DNA from: an uncultured Acidimicrobiales bacterium
GTDB taxonomy: Bacteria; Actinomycetota; Acidimicrobiia; Acidimicrobiales; Aldehydirespiratoraceae
Reading direction: 5' to 3'
Assembly: GCA_958296055.1 (NCBI GenBank)
Contig: CATQHS010000001.1
Location: forward strand, 1,004,277 to 1,068,276
Length of the DNA stretch: 64,000 bases
In this document: piece after piece, positions 20,949 through 30,011 of the stretch
Layout of the letters: every line of letters begins with the position of its first letter
Numbering within the stretch: the first letter of the stretch is position 1
The notes under the pieces: model-generated
What the model was told of the DNA's origin: nothing
What the model saw: the letters and a program-made list of their open reading frames with translations, nothing else
Databases searched by the model: none
Made by a program: the position numbers and the translations under genes

Positions 20949-21656
20949 TCACTCTTCGACGGTTTCTACGAGGCGGCGCATGGCTTGGCGGTTGCGTTGG
21001 AACTGCTCGGGGTCGGCCGTCTCCAGATCCTCGAAGGAGGCGGGGTCGAGGTCGGCGGTTCGGCCGTTCTCGTCGCCCGCAGCGGCCACCGACACCACGT
21101 GGTTGGGGGTCATGGTTGAGGGGTCGGGCTCGACCGTGCTCACCACGGCCAAGCCGGTGGCCAGATGCAGTTCCATGCACTGGTAGGGGTCGGCCAGCCC
21201 GGCGGCCGGGTCGCCCCGCTCGTGCAGCACCGCCCAGGCCCGGCCAGCCCGGCGGGCGGCGGCGACGGCCTCCCGGCGGCGGCTCTCGGACCGCTCGGCC
21301 AGCAGCTCCCGGCGGCGCAGGGCAAACCCGGCCCCGGCCGCCTCGGTCTCCCCTACCAATGAGCCGGCCGATGAACCGGGCCGGGGGCCGCTGGCCCTCT
21401 TCGCTTCGGACATCAGCTCGGACCGGCGGTCCCAGCGCTCGGCCAGCTCGTCGAGGGTGGCTACGCCGGCCAGTTCGTCGGCCACCGCCCGCACCAGCTT
21501 CACCGCCTCCATGTAAGCGTCGGCGTCCACGGTGGCCAGCGGGTACAGGCGCCGCTCGCCCTCGGCCCAGTAGGCGGCCAGCACCTCGGTGGGGTCGTGC
21601 TCGCTCCCGGCGGGGTCGTCGCTCACGCCGAAGGGTCCTTCGGCTGAGGCTGCCAT
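20949..21656 (-). CDS. hypothetical protein
   Basis: MAASAEGPFGVSDDPAGSEHDPTEVLAAYWAEGERRLYPLATVDADAY..., open in-frame, follows DUF222 gene. Confidence 0.5.
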   Translation of the reverse strand: MAASAEGPFGVSDDPAGSEHDPTEVLAAYWAEGERRLYPLATVDADAYMEAVKLVRAVADELAGVATLDELAERWDRRSELMSEAKRASGPRPGSSAGSLVGETEAAGAGFALRRRELLAERSESRRREAVAAARRAGRAWAVLHERGDPAAGLADPYQCMELHLATGLAVVSTVEPDPSTMTPNHVVSVAAAGDENGRTADLDPASFEDLETADPEQFQRNRQAMRRLVETVEE

Positions 21657-21700
21657 CGCCTCACTATAGGAACAGGCCTGTCGCCCCGGCCCCGGATTGG

Positions 21701-22984
21701 TCATGGCCCGGCTCGGATGCTCGCCAGCGACCCTGCTGAGGAGGTGTGGCCGTTGCAGTGGTCCGGGTCTCGGCCGACGGGTTTTCGGGCGGGGCGGGCA
21801 GCCCGCGGCTGCTCGGGGGTGCTGGTGGTCCATTGGCCGTCGGGTTGGCGGGCGAGGGTGAGGTTGTGCTGGTGGACGTGGTGGTGGTGTCGGTTGCAGA
21901 CCAGAGCGAGGTTGTCGATGTCGGTGGGGCCTGCGGCCGGGGATGTCCAGGCCACGATGTGGTGGGCGTGGCAGTAGCCGGGGCTGGCCGCGCACAGGAC
22001 GCAGCCGCGGTCTCGGGCTATAAGCATTCGCCATTGCTGGGGGGTGACGGTTCGGACCCGCCGGCCATGCCACAGGGGCAGCCCGTCGCGGGAGAACAAG
22101 GCCCCGAACAGTTCTGATTCGCAGGCCAAGCGTTCGAGTTCAGAGCGGGGGATGGGGCCGGTTCCGGGGATTTCGCAGCGGGCACCGGGGTCGGCGCCGG
22201 TGATGGCGTCGGTGTGGGCGATGACGAGGATCTGGTTGCGCAGGCTCAAGGGCTTGTCCCGGCCGGCGGGCCCTGCCGCGGGGGCGGGGGTTAGACCTAG
22301 GGCGGCAGCGAAGGCGTCGGCATTGCGCTGGTCCCAGGTGCGGACCTGGTCCGCTTTGGCGTCCCGGCCACCGTCGGCTTTGTACAGGCGGTTGGAGATG
22401 TCGTCGAAGACGGCCCGGGCCTGGGCGCCGGTGACGGGATCCAACCGGGTGCGGAAGTTGACCATGCCGTTGGCGTCGTCCCAGGTGCGGTGGCTGCGCA
22501 TAGCCCGCTGGCGACGGAACTTGGCTTCGCGGTCCTCCATCGCCTGGTGGCGGCTGGTCCAGTCGGCGACCTCGCGAGCGGCCAGATCGGCGGGCAGCGC
22601 CTTGGTCTTCTCCAGCAGCCCGATGTCGGTGTCCACGGTCTCAGCCGAGGTGGCCTCGGCGGCCCGCACCAAGGCGTCGGCGTGCTCGGCGGTGATGTCG
22701 CCCCCGGCTAAAGCACCGGCCACGGCGGGCATCTGGTCCAAGACCTGAGCCCGGCGGTGGCGGCGGCGGGCCTCGCGCTGGGAACAGCCACCCCCGTCGC
22801 GCATCAACTCGATGCCCGCCCCGGGGTCGAAGGTCCGATCCTCGGCTTTGACCAGCAGCCGAGCCTCCAAGGCGTCCAGCGCAGCCCGCACCCGCTTCAC
22901 CCCGGCCGCGGCGTCGCGCAGCTCGTCCAAGCCCATCCACGACAGGTCCAGAGCCCTCAATTCGGTGACGAACCGGTGGAACAT
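21701..22984 (-). CDS. DUF222-HNH endonuclease domain protein (copy 2, divergent subfamily)
   Basis: CVLCAASPGYCHAHHIVAWTSPAAGPTDIDNLALVCNRHHHHVHQ. Confidence 0.85.
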   Translation of the reverse strand: MFHRFVTELRALDLSWMGLDELRDAAAGVKRVRAALDALEARLLVKAEDRTFDPGAGIELMRDGGGCSQREARRRHRRAQVLDQMPAVAGALAGGDITAEHADALVRAAEATSAETVDTDIGLLEKTKALPADLAAREVADWTSRHQAMEDREAKFRRQRAMRSHRTWDDANGMVNFRTRLDPVTGAQARAVFDDISNRLYKADGGRDAKADQVRTWDQRNADAFAAALGLTPAPAAGPAGRDKPLSLRNQILVIAHTDAITGADPGARCEIPGTGPIPRSELERLACESELFGALFSRDGLPLWHGRRVRTVTPQQWRMLIARDRGCVLCAASPGYCHAHHIVAWTSPAAGPTDIDNLALVCNRHHHHVHQHNLTLARQPDGQWTTSTPEQPRAARPARKPVGRDPDHCNGHTSSAGSLASIRAGP

Positions 22985-23219
22985 GACTCTCACTCCCCTA
23001 CAACGAACAACAATGACAAGGTATCAGGACCCTGTGACAGTCGCAACACCAGTTCGCAAAAACTCGGAAGTTCTTGCCTGTGGTCGAGAAGCCCGGCCGT
23101 CGGACCCGCCAAGACGCCGTTTCGTCTACTATAGGAAAAACCGATTCTGCTATCGGCGAGCCTCCGGGGCGGCTCGCCCGGCCCTGACGAGATCGAAACC
23201 CCCCGAGGAGCGCAACCCT

Positions 23220-24218
23220 TTGGCCGGAATCGCAGTTCTCGCTCTCGGCGGCAACGCCCTCACCCGCCAGGACCAACGCGGCACCATGGAGGAGCAGTAC
23301 GCCAACGCGCTGGCCATGGCCCGCTCGGTGCGGTCGCTGATCCGCAAGGGCTGGGACATCGTCATCGTCCACGGCAACGGCCCCCAAGTCGGGAACCTGG
23401 CCATCCAGCACGAGGAGTCGGCCGACCTGGTGCCGGCCCTGCCCCTGTTCACCCTGGGGGCCATGACCCAGGGGGCGCTGGGCAGTCTCATCTGCCTGGC
23501 CCTCCACGAGGTGTGCCGCCAGGAGATACCGGGGGCGGTGTCCGTCGTCACCCACGTCGAGATCGACCCCGCCGACCCGGCCCTGCTGGCGCCGACCAAG
23601 CCGATCGGCCCCTTCTTCAGCCGCTCCGAGGCGGCCAGCCTGGAAGCCCGGCGGGGATGGGCCATGACCGAGGACTCCGGGCGGGGGTACCGGCGGGTGG
23701 TGCCGTCTCCCCGCCCGATGGTGCCCATCGAGGCCGACGCCATCTCCACCCTGGCCGCCACCGGGTACGTGGTGGTGGCCGGCGGCGGGGGCGGCATCCC
23801 GGTGGCCCGCTCCGGCGACGGCGCCTACCAGGGCGTGGACGCGGTGATCGACAAGGACTTCGCGGCCGAGCGCATCGCCCACTCGGTGGGGGCCCAGGCC
23901 CTGGTGATGGTCACCGGGGTGCCCGCGGTGCGGATCGACTTCGGCACCCCCGCGGAGCGGTCGGTGGCGGAGATGACCGCGGCCGAGGCCCGCCGCCACT
24001 TGGCCGACGGCCAGTTCCCGCCGGGCAGCATGGGTCCCAAGGTGTGGGCCGCGGTGGAGTTCGTGGAGGAGCCGGGGGCGGCGCCGGGCCGGCTGGCGGC
24101 CATAACCACCCCCGAGCTGGTCTACGCCACCCTCGACGAGCCGGCCGGGGTGATCGAGGGCCCCGGCGGCACCCGCATCGTCGCTGACCCGGTGCCGGTG
24201 CCGGCCCTGGTCCCGTGA
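23220..24218 (+). CDS. carbamate kinase
   Basis: VLALGGNALTRQDQRGTMEEQ, VIVHGNGPQVGNL, GAMTQGALG; TTG start. Confidence 0.9.
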   Translation: MAGIAVLALGGNALTRQDQRGTMEEQYANALAMARSVRSLIRKGWDIVIVHGNGPQVGNLAIQHEESADLVPALPLFTLGAMTQGALGSLICLALHEVCRQEIPGAVSVVTHVEIDPADPALLAPTKPIGPFFSRSEAASLEARRGWAMTEDSGRGYRRVVPSPRPMVPIEADAISTLAATGYVVVAGGGGGIPVARSGDGAYQGVDAVIDKDFAAERIAHSVGAQALVMVTGVPAVRIDFGTPAERSVAEMTAAEARRHLADGQFPPGSMGPKVWAAVEFVEEPGAAPGRLAAITTPELVYATLDEPAGVIEGPGGTRIVADPVPVPALVP

Positions 24219-24282
24219 TCGCCAAGGCCCATGACGAGCGCCAGCCCGTGACCGGCCCAGGCGCCGCTCCCGCCGCGGTCCC

Positions 24283-25851
24283 ATGACCGGCTTCGCCAAG
24301 GCGGAGGTGATCGCCGACTCCTACGCCGACAGCGTCCGGCTGCTGGAGGCCACCCGGGCCATGCTGGAGGCCGACGGCGTCGACTGGGCCTGGGCGGCGA
24401 TGGCTACCCCGGCCAACCTGGAGACCCTGGCCTCAGAGGGCTTCGCCGACGGAGGCGATGGGCTCGACGGCGCGGGCGTCAACGACCTGGTGCTGGCCTT
24501 GCGGGCCGCCGACGACCGGGCTGCCGTCGCCGCCCTGGAAGCGGGCCGATGGGTCCTGTTCGAGCCGGCCGCCCAGACCTGGGTCGACACCGAGGGGGCG
24601 CCCCGGCCCCAGGATCTGGACGAGGCCCTGGCCGCAGGCCCGAAGGCCAACGTCGCCATAGTCTCGGTGCCCGGCGAATACGCCGCCCTCGAAACCCAGA
24701 AGGCCCTGACCCGGGGCCTCGACGTGCTGCTGTTCAGCGACAACGTACCGGTGGCCGACGAGATCGCCCTGAAGGCCCGGGCCGCCTCGATGGGCAGGCT
24801 GGTGATGGGGCCGGGAGCCGGCACTGCCGCGCTGGCCGGGGTGGGGCTGGGGTTCTCCAACCGGGTGGCGGCCGGGCCGGTGGGGGTGGTGGCCGCGGCC
24901 GGCACCGGGGCCCAGGAGGCGATGACCCTGCTCCACCGGTGGGGGTCGGGGGTGTCGCACGTGATCGGGGTGGGCGGCCGGGACCTGTCGGCCGAGGTCG
25001 GCGGGCTGATGACCGGCGCGGCCATCGGCGCCTTCGCTGAGCACGATGCCACCGAGCTGGTGCTGTTGGTGTCCAAGCCCCCAGCCCCGGAGGTGGTGGA
25101 GAAGCTGCTGGGCGCCGAGCCGGCCAAGCCGCTCGTGGCGGCCCTGATCGGGCTGGACGAGCCGGTGTCCGTGGCCGCGGGCGTGACCGTGTGCAACACC
25201 CTGGAGCAGGGGGCGGCCGAGGCCCTGGGGAGGCTGGGCCTGCCCCGGCCCGACCCGGTGGGCGGCACCGACGCCGAGATCGCCCGGCTGATCACCGGCC
25301 TCGACCCGGAGCGGCGGCGGCTGGTGGGGCTGTTCAGCGGGGGGACGCTGTGTTATGAGGCCATGACCATCGCCAGCCGCCACATCGGGCCCATTCACTC
25401 CAACACCCCGCTGCGGGCGGACTGGGGCCTGCCCGGCCCGCCCGGCGCCCACGTCTGCCTGGACTTGGGCGAGGAGGAGTACACCCGGGGCCGGCCTCAT
25501 CCCATGATCGACCCTCTGGCCCGGGCGGAGCTGCTGGCCGAGCAGGCGTCGGACCCGGCGGTGGCCGCGGTGCTGTTGGACGTGGTGCTCGGCGACGGTT
25601 CCCACCCCGACCCGGCCGGGGAGCTGGCCCCGGTGGCGGCCGAGGTGGCCGCGTCGGGGGCGGCGGTGGTGGCCTACGTGCTGGGCGCCGACCGGGACCC
25701 GCAGGGCTTCGACGCCCAGCGCCGGATTCTGCGGGAGGCTGGGTGCGTGGTGGCCGAGACCGGGGCCAGGGCGGCCCTGGCCGCGGCCGCGTTGGTCAAC
25801 CGGGACCCGGCCCTGGTCCACGAAGAGCTGACCGTGACGCTAACCGCGTGA
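24283..25851 (+). CDS. fdrA: FdrA-like acyl-CoA synthetase-fold protein (oxamate carbamoyltransferase subunit family)
   Basis: GVNDLVLALRA, VMGPGAGTAALAGVGLGFSN, GAQEAMTLLHRWGSGVSHVIGVGGRDLS, GLFSGGTLCYEAM. Confidence 0.8.
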   Translation: MTGFAKAEVIADSYADSVRLLEATRAMLEADGVDWAWAAMATPANLETLASEGFADGGDGLDGAGVNDLVLALRAADDRAAVAALEAGRWVLFEPAAQTWVDTEGAPRPQDLDEALAAGPKANVAIVSVPGEYAALETQKALTRGLDVLLFSDNVPVADEIALKARAASMGRLVMGPGAGTAALAGVGLGFSNRVAAGPVGVVAAAGTGAQEAMTLLHRWGSGVSHVIGVGGRDLSAEVGGLMTGAAIGAFAEHDATELVLLVSKPPAPEVVEKLLGAEPAKPLVAALIGLDEPVSVAAGVTVCNTLEQGAAEALGRLGLPRPDPVGGTDAEIARLITGLDPERRRLVGLFSGGTLCYEAMTIASRHIGPIHSNTPLRADWGLPGPPGAHVCLDLGEEEYTRGRPHPMIDPLARAELLAEQASDPAVAAVLLDVVLGDGSHPDPAGELAPVAAEVAASGAAVVAYVLGADRDPQGFDAQRRILREAGCVVAETGARAALAAAALVNRDPALVHEELTVTLTA

Positions 25852-27017
25852 CGGGGCCGCGGATCGCGCTGGCCACGTACTCGGTGAGGCCCCGGGGCGG
25901 GGCAGTGCATTCGGTGGAGCTGGCCGAGGCCCTGGCCGCCGAAGGGGCCGACGTGACCCTGGTGGCCCTAGGCGACCCGGCCAAGGGGTTCTTCCGCCCC
26001 GCTGAGGTGCCCGTGCGCATCGTCGAGGCCCCCGACACCGAGGGCACCACCCTCACCGAGCGGGTGTTCTCCCATGTGGACGCCTTGGCCGTAGGGCTGG
26101 CCGGGATGAGCGGCCGGTTCGACATCGTCCACGCCCAGGACTGCATATCGGCCCGGGCCGGCGCCCGGGTCCGCGACGGCGGCGCGGCCTTCTCGGTGGT
26201 CCGCACCGTGCATCACATCGACGACTTCACCACCCCGGCGTTGATCGAGTGCCAGGACGCGGCCATCGTCGAGCCCGACCGGGTGCTGGTGGTGAGCGAA
26301 CCGTGGCGGCGGCGGCTGCTCGACGAGTACGGGGTGGATGCGGCGGTAGTCCCCAACGGGGTGCGGGCCGAGCGATTCGCGGCTCCCGAGGCGGCGGCCC
26401 GGCGGGAAGAGCTGCGGGCCCGGATCGGGGCCGGGGACCGCCACCTGCACCTGACCGTGGGCGGGATCGAGCCCCGCAAAGGGTCGCGGTACCTGGTCGA
26501 GGCCTTGGGGATGTTGAAGGCCCGGCCGGGGCGGCCGTCGATGCTGGCCGTGGTGGGCGGCCATTCCTTCCAGGACTACCGCGGATACCGCGATGAGGTC
26601 CTCGGGTGCCTAGGGGGGCTGGGGCTGAGCCTGGGCGACGACATGGCGATGGTCGGCACCGTGGCCGACGAGGAGTTGCCCGGCTGGTTCCACGCCGCCG
26701 ACAGCTTCGTGTTCCCGTCGATCAACGAAGGCTGGGGCCTGGTGATCCTCGAAGCCCTAGCCGCGGGCCTGCCGGTAGTGGCCTCCGACATCGAGGTGTT
26801 TCAAGAGTTCCTGACCGACGGGGAAGACGCGGTGCTGACCGCCGCAGCCGACCCGGCCTCGCTGGCCCAAGGCATGGCCAGAGTGCGCGACGATTCCGAG
26901 TTAGCCAACCGGCTTCGGGCCAACGGACCGGCCACCGCCCGGCGCTACACCTGGTCCGCCGCCGCCCGCCGCCACTTGGAGATCTACTCCGAAGTCGCCG
27001 CCACATCAACCGGCTGA
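25848..27017 (+). CDS. glycosyltransferase, MSMEG_0565-like
   Basis: GTG overlapping fdrA stop; ALATYSVRPRGGAVHSVELAEAL, DIVHAQDCISARAG, VRTVHHIDDF, PSINEGWGLVILEALAAGLPVVASD. Confidence 0.8.
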   Translation: MTGPRIALATYSVRPRGGAVHSVELAEALAAEGADVTLVALGDPAKGFFRPAEVPVRIVEAPDTEGTTLTERVFSHVDALAVGLAGMSGRFDIVHAQDCISARAGARVRDGGAAFSVVRTVHHIDDFTTPALIECQDAAIVEPDRVLVVSEPWRRRLLDEYGVDAAVVPNGVRAERFAAPEAAARREELRARIGAGDRHLHLTVGGIEPRKGSRYLVEALGMLKARPGRPSMLAVVGGHSFQDYRGYRDEVLGCLGGLGLSLGDDMAMVGTVADEELPGWFHAADSFVFPSINEGWGLVILEALAAGLPVVASDIEVFQEFLTDGEDAVLTAAADPASLAQGMARVRDDSELANRLRANGPATARRYTWSAAARRHLEIYSEVAATSTG

Positions 27018-27087
27018 ACAACCCTCACATGACTGAAAGTGCAATGACAAACTAAGATTGATGGGGAATTTTTGGACGCAAGAAGAT

Positions 27088-28890
27088 CTATTGAGGAACC
27101 TGAATCACATAAAGATCCACATTGCTGTCGCCAGGATCCACATCGTCGTCGGGGTCGCTGTATATTAGTATGCGAGAACCATCCGGAGACCACCGACCTC
27201 GCTCGTCGCCGGGCCAGTCAGTCAACCGAATCCAGTTCAACCCATCAACACCCACCACATAAACATCCCTGTTCTTGTCGCCGTCGGGGTCGCCGTTGAG
27301 TAGTATGCGAGAACCATCCGGAGACCATTCACCCCACTCGTCGCCGGGCCAGTCAGTCAACCTAACCCAGTTCAACCCATCAACACCCACCACATAAACA
27401 TCCCTGTTATCAACATACTGCTTCTTTTCGTTGTAGAGGTTGCGGTATATTAGTATGTGGGAACCATCTGGAGACCATTCACCCCACTCGTCGCCGAGCC
27501 AGTCAGTCAACCTAACCCAGTTCGACCCATCAACACCCACCACATAAACATCCCCGGTTACGTAGTGGCTGTCATTGACTTCTATTGTGCGTATTAGTAT
27601 GCGAGAACCATCTGGAGACCACGTAGGCCACCTGTAGGCGGGCCAGTCAGTCAACTCAACCCAGTTCGACCCATCAACACTCACCACATAAACGCTCCCG
27701 TTGCCTTCTATTAATATGTGAGAACCATCTGGAAACCAATCACCCCGCTTGTAGCCGGGCCAGTCAGTCAACCGAATCCAGTTCAACCCATCAACACCCA
27801 CCACATAAAGATCCACATTGCTGTCGCCAGGATCCACATCGTCGTCGGGGTCGCTGTATATTAGTATGTGAGAACCATCTGGAGACCACTCACCCCACTT
27901 GTCGCCGGGCCAGTCAGTCAACTGAACCCAGTTCGATCCATCAACACCCACCACATAAAGATCCCGGTTGTCGTAGTCGTCGGGGTCGTCGGGGTTGCTG
28001 TATATTAGTATGTGAGAACCATCTGGAGACCACTCACCCCACTTGTAGCCGGGCCAGTCAGTCAACTGAACCCAGTTCGATCCATCAACACCCACCACAT
28101 AAACATCCCTGTTCTTGTCGCCGTCGGGGTCGCCGTTGAGTAGTATGCGAGAACCATCTGGAGACCACTCACCCCACTCGTAGCCGGGCCAGTCAGTCAA
28201 CTGAACCCAGTTCGATCCATCAACACCCACCACATAAACATCCCTGTTCTTGTCGCCGTCGGGGTCGCCGTTGAGTAGTATGCGAGAACCATCTGGAGAC
28301 CACTCACCCCACTCGTAGCCGGGCCAGTCAGTCAACTGGAATACGTCACCATAGACTGGCTCTTCTGAGGGTGGCGCAGCGACCGCCGGCAACTCAGACA
28401 CTGCTTGCCCCTCAACAACCGACTCTTGCACAGGTGGCACTTGCCCCTCAACAACCGACTCTTGCACAGGTGGCGCAGCGACCGCCGGCAACTCAGACAC
28501 TGCTTGCCCCTCAACAACCGACTCTTGCACAGGTGGCACTTGCCCCTCAACAACCGACTCTTGCACAGGTGGCGCAGCGACCGCCGGCAACTCAGACACT
28601 GCTTGCCCCTCAACAACCGACTCTTGCACAGGTGGCGCAGCGACCGCCGGCAACTCAGGCACTGCTTGCCCCTCAACAACCGACTCTTGCGCTGGCACTG
28701 CTTCCGATGTACCACCCGCACCTTCACCATTGCTACATGCCTGAATGATGATAAACAGAATCACAAAAGGCGACGCCGCAACCCTCGTGATCCATCTCCT
28801 CGGCCCGGTCGCCTGACCAGCCCAGAATCCTTCAAATCTAACTCGCTCAGCCCAGCCGCGCCAAGCACCAACCGCAGATGAATCGCTCAT
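27088..28890 (-). CDS. PD40-repeat beta-propeller protein with N-terminal low-complexity repeats
   Basis: about nine VVGVDGSNWVQLTDWPGYEWGEWSPDGSRILL repeats; N-terminal VQESVVEGQAVSELPAVAAPP repeats. Confidence 0.85.
   Translation of the reverse strand: MSDSSAVGAWRGWAERVRFEGFWAGQATGPRRWITRVAASPFVILFIIIQACSNGEGAGGTSEAVPAQESVVEGQAVPELPAVAAPPVQESVVEGQAVSELPAVAAPPVQESVVEGQVPPVQESVVEGQAVSELPAVAAPPVQESVVEGQVPPVQESVVEGQAVSELPAVAAPPSEEPVYGDVFQLTDWPGYEWGEWSPDGSRILLNGDPDGDKNRDVYVVGVDGSNWVQLTDWPGYEWGEWSPDGSRILLNGDPDGDKNRDVYVVGVDGSNWVQLTDWPGYKWGEWSPDGSHILIYSNPDDPDDYDNRDLYVVGVDGSNWVQLTDWPGDKWGEWSPDGSHILIYSDPDDDVDPGDSNVDLYVVGVDGLNWIRLTDWPGYKRGDWFPDGSHILIEGNGSVYVVSVDGSNWVELTDWPAYRWPTWSPDGSRILIRTIEVNDSHYVTGDVYVVGVDGSNWVRLTDWLGDEWGEWSPDGSHILIYRNLYNEKKQYVDNRDVYVVGVDGLNWVRLTDWPGDEWGEWSPDGSRILLNGDPDGDKNRDVYVVGVDGLNWIRLTDWPGDERGRWSPDGSRILIYSDPDDDVDPGDSNVDLYVIQVPQ
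28365..28692. repeat. 63/36-bp mixed tandem repeat array in PD40 gene
   Basis: alternating ccgccggcaactcagacactgcttgcccctcaacaaccgactcttgcacaggtggc units. Confidence 0.85.
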
Positions 28891-28991
28891 TATTCAAACC
28901 ACCCTATCCCCGACCAACATCTTCATGCAGTCGAAGGGCGGACTCAGGCCAACCGCCACACCTGGGCCACCGCCCGCCGCTGTTTGGATGT

Positions 28992-29711
28992 CTACGCCGA
29001 GGTTTCAGCCGCTGCCGTGCCTGCGAGTTGGGCGGCTCCGCCTGTCGGCGGCCAGCGCGTCAGCAGGGTGCCGGTTGCCAGGGCCAAAGCGGCCCAGGCT
29101 GCGGCCAGGCCTCCCAGCGAGGCCATGCGGAAGCGCCACACCAAATCGGCGGGGGCGTCGAGGGAGTCGGGGTTGGCGGGCAGGGCCAAGAAGATGACGG
29201 CCAGCCCGGCGGCGTAACAGACGGCGGTCGCCCACGCCCCGGCAACCGATCCCGCCCCGAGCCTGACCCGAAGGCGCCACACAACCAGGGTCAACAGGAT
29301 CGACAGCACCAAGGCCGCGAAGTAGGCCAGAGTGCGCTGGCTGACGGTGTCGGGATCGCCCACCGCCGGGGGGTTGGCCGGGTACTTGAGAAAGGGGACC
29401 AGCACCACCGTCGCAAAGCCGACCCACCCGAGCCTCACGGCCGCGCCCATGGGGGTGACGGCCCCGAGCCGAGGCCCGACCGCGGCCAAGACCACGGCGA
29501 AGACGACACCCAGGGCCAGCCCGAACACGATCAGGCCCAGCGCCCCGCCGATCTCCTGGACGCCCCGACTGAACAGGTCCTGATGATGGGAGGCGCCGTT
29601 CTCGAGCATGACGAAATACGAGGCCGCCGCGGCCAAGGCAACGATTAACCAGGCCCAGGCCGGGACTCGGATCTGGGGCAGGGCGGGGGCAGCGACGGCG
29701 GGGATCTCCAT
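28992..29711 (-). CDS. CbtB-CbtA fusion (degenerate duplicate of cbtBA)
   Basis: CbtB N-terminus PAWAWLIVALAAAASYFVMLENGA joined directly to CbtA segment SHHQDLFSRGVQEIGGALGL. Confidence 0.75.
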   Translation of the reverse strand: MEIPAVAAPALPQIRVPAWAWLIVALAAAASYFVMLENGASHHQDLFSRGVQEIGGALGLIVFGLALGVVFAVVLAAVGPRLGAVTPMGAAVRLGWVGFATVVLVPFLKYPANPPAVGDPDTVSQRTLAYFAALVLSILLTLVVWRLRVRLGAGSVAGAWATAVCYAAGLAVIFLALPANPDSLDAPADLVWRFRMASLGGLAAAWAALALATGTLLTRWPPTGGAAQLAGTAAAETSA

Positions 29712-29722
29712 GGCTTCAGTTG

Positions 29723-29835
29723 CGCGACGACCTCGAGTTGGCCAACCGGCTTCGGGCTAAAGGGCCAGCCACCGCCCGGCGCTACACAGCCCGCCGCCGC
29801 CCGCCGCCACTTGGAGATCTACTCCGAGGTCCCTC
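29723..29835 (+). pseudogene. duplicated 3' tail of the glycosyltransferase gene
   Basis: cgcgacgacctcgagttggccaaccggcttcgggctaaagggccagccaccgcccggcgctacac... matches 26885-27000. Confidence 0.75.
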
Positions 29836-30003
29836 GGATGCGAGAATCATCCAAAAACTGCCCATCGCCCTTTTCATAGTCGGGCAAGTCGGTCACTTGA
29901 ACCAAATTTGATCCATCAACATCCACCGGCACGTAACCCAGCCCAATCGCCCTTAAATCCGACTCGATCAGCCCAACCGCGCCAGCACCATCAGCAGACG
30001 ACA
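29835..30003 (-). pseudogene. remnant of a second PD40 propeller gene
   Basis: MSSADGAGAVGLIESDLRAIG...VDVDGSNLVQVTDLPDYEKGDGQFLDDSRI resembles ends and one blade of 27088-28890. Confidence 0.6.
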
Positions 30004-30011
30004 TGGATATT

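Noticed and set aside
27100-28692. Regular repeats as a CRISPR array
   Set aside because: Repeats are in-frame propeller blades and Pro/Glu linker units of a protein gene; no unique spacers of constant length and no cas genes.
28371-28748. Plus-strand repeat ORF MAQRPPATQTLLAPQQPTLAQV... as a real gene
   Set aside because: It is the antisense of the PD40 N-terminal repeat; repetitive coding DNA keeps all frames open.
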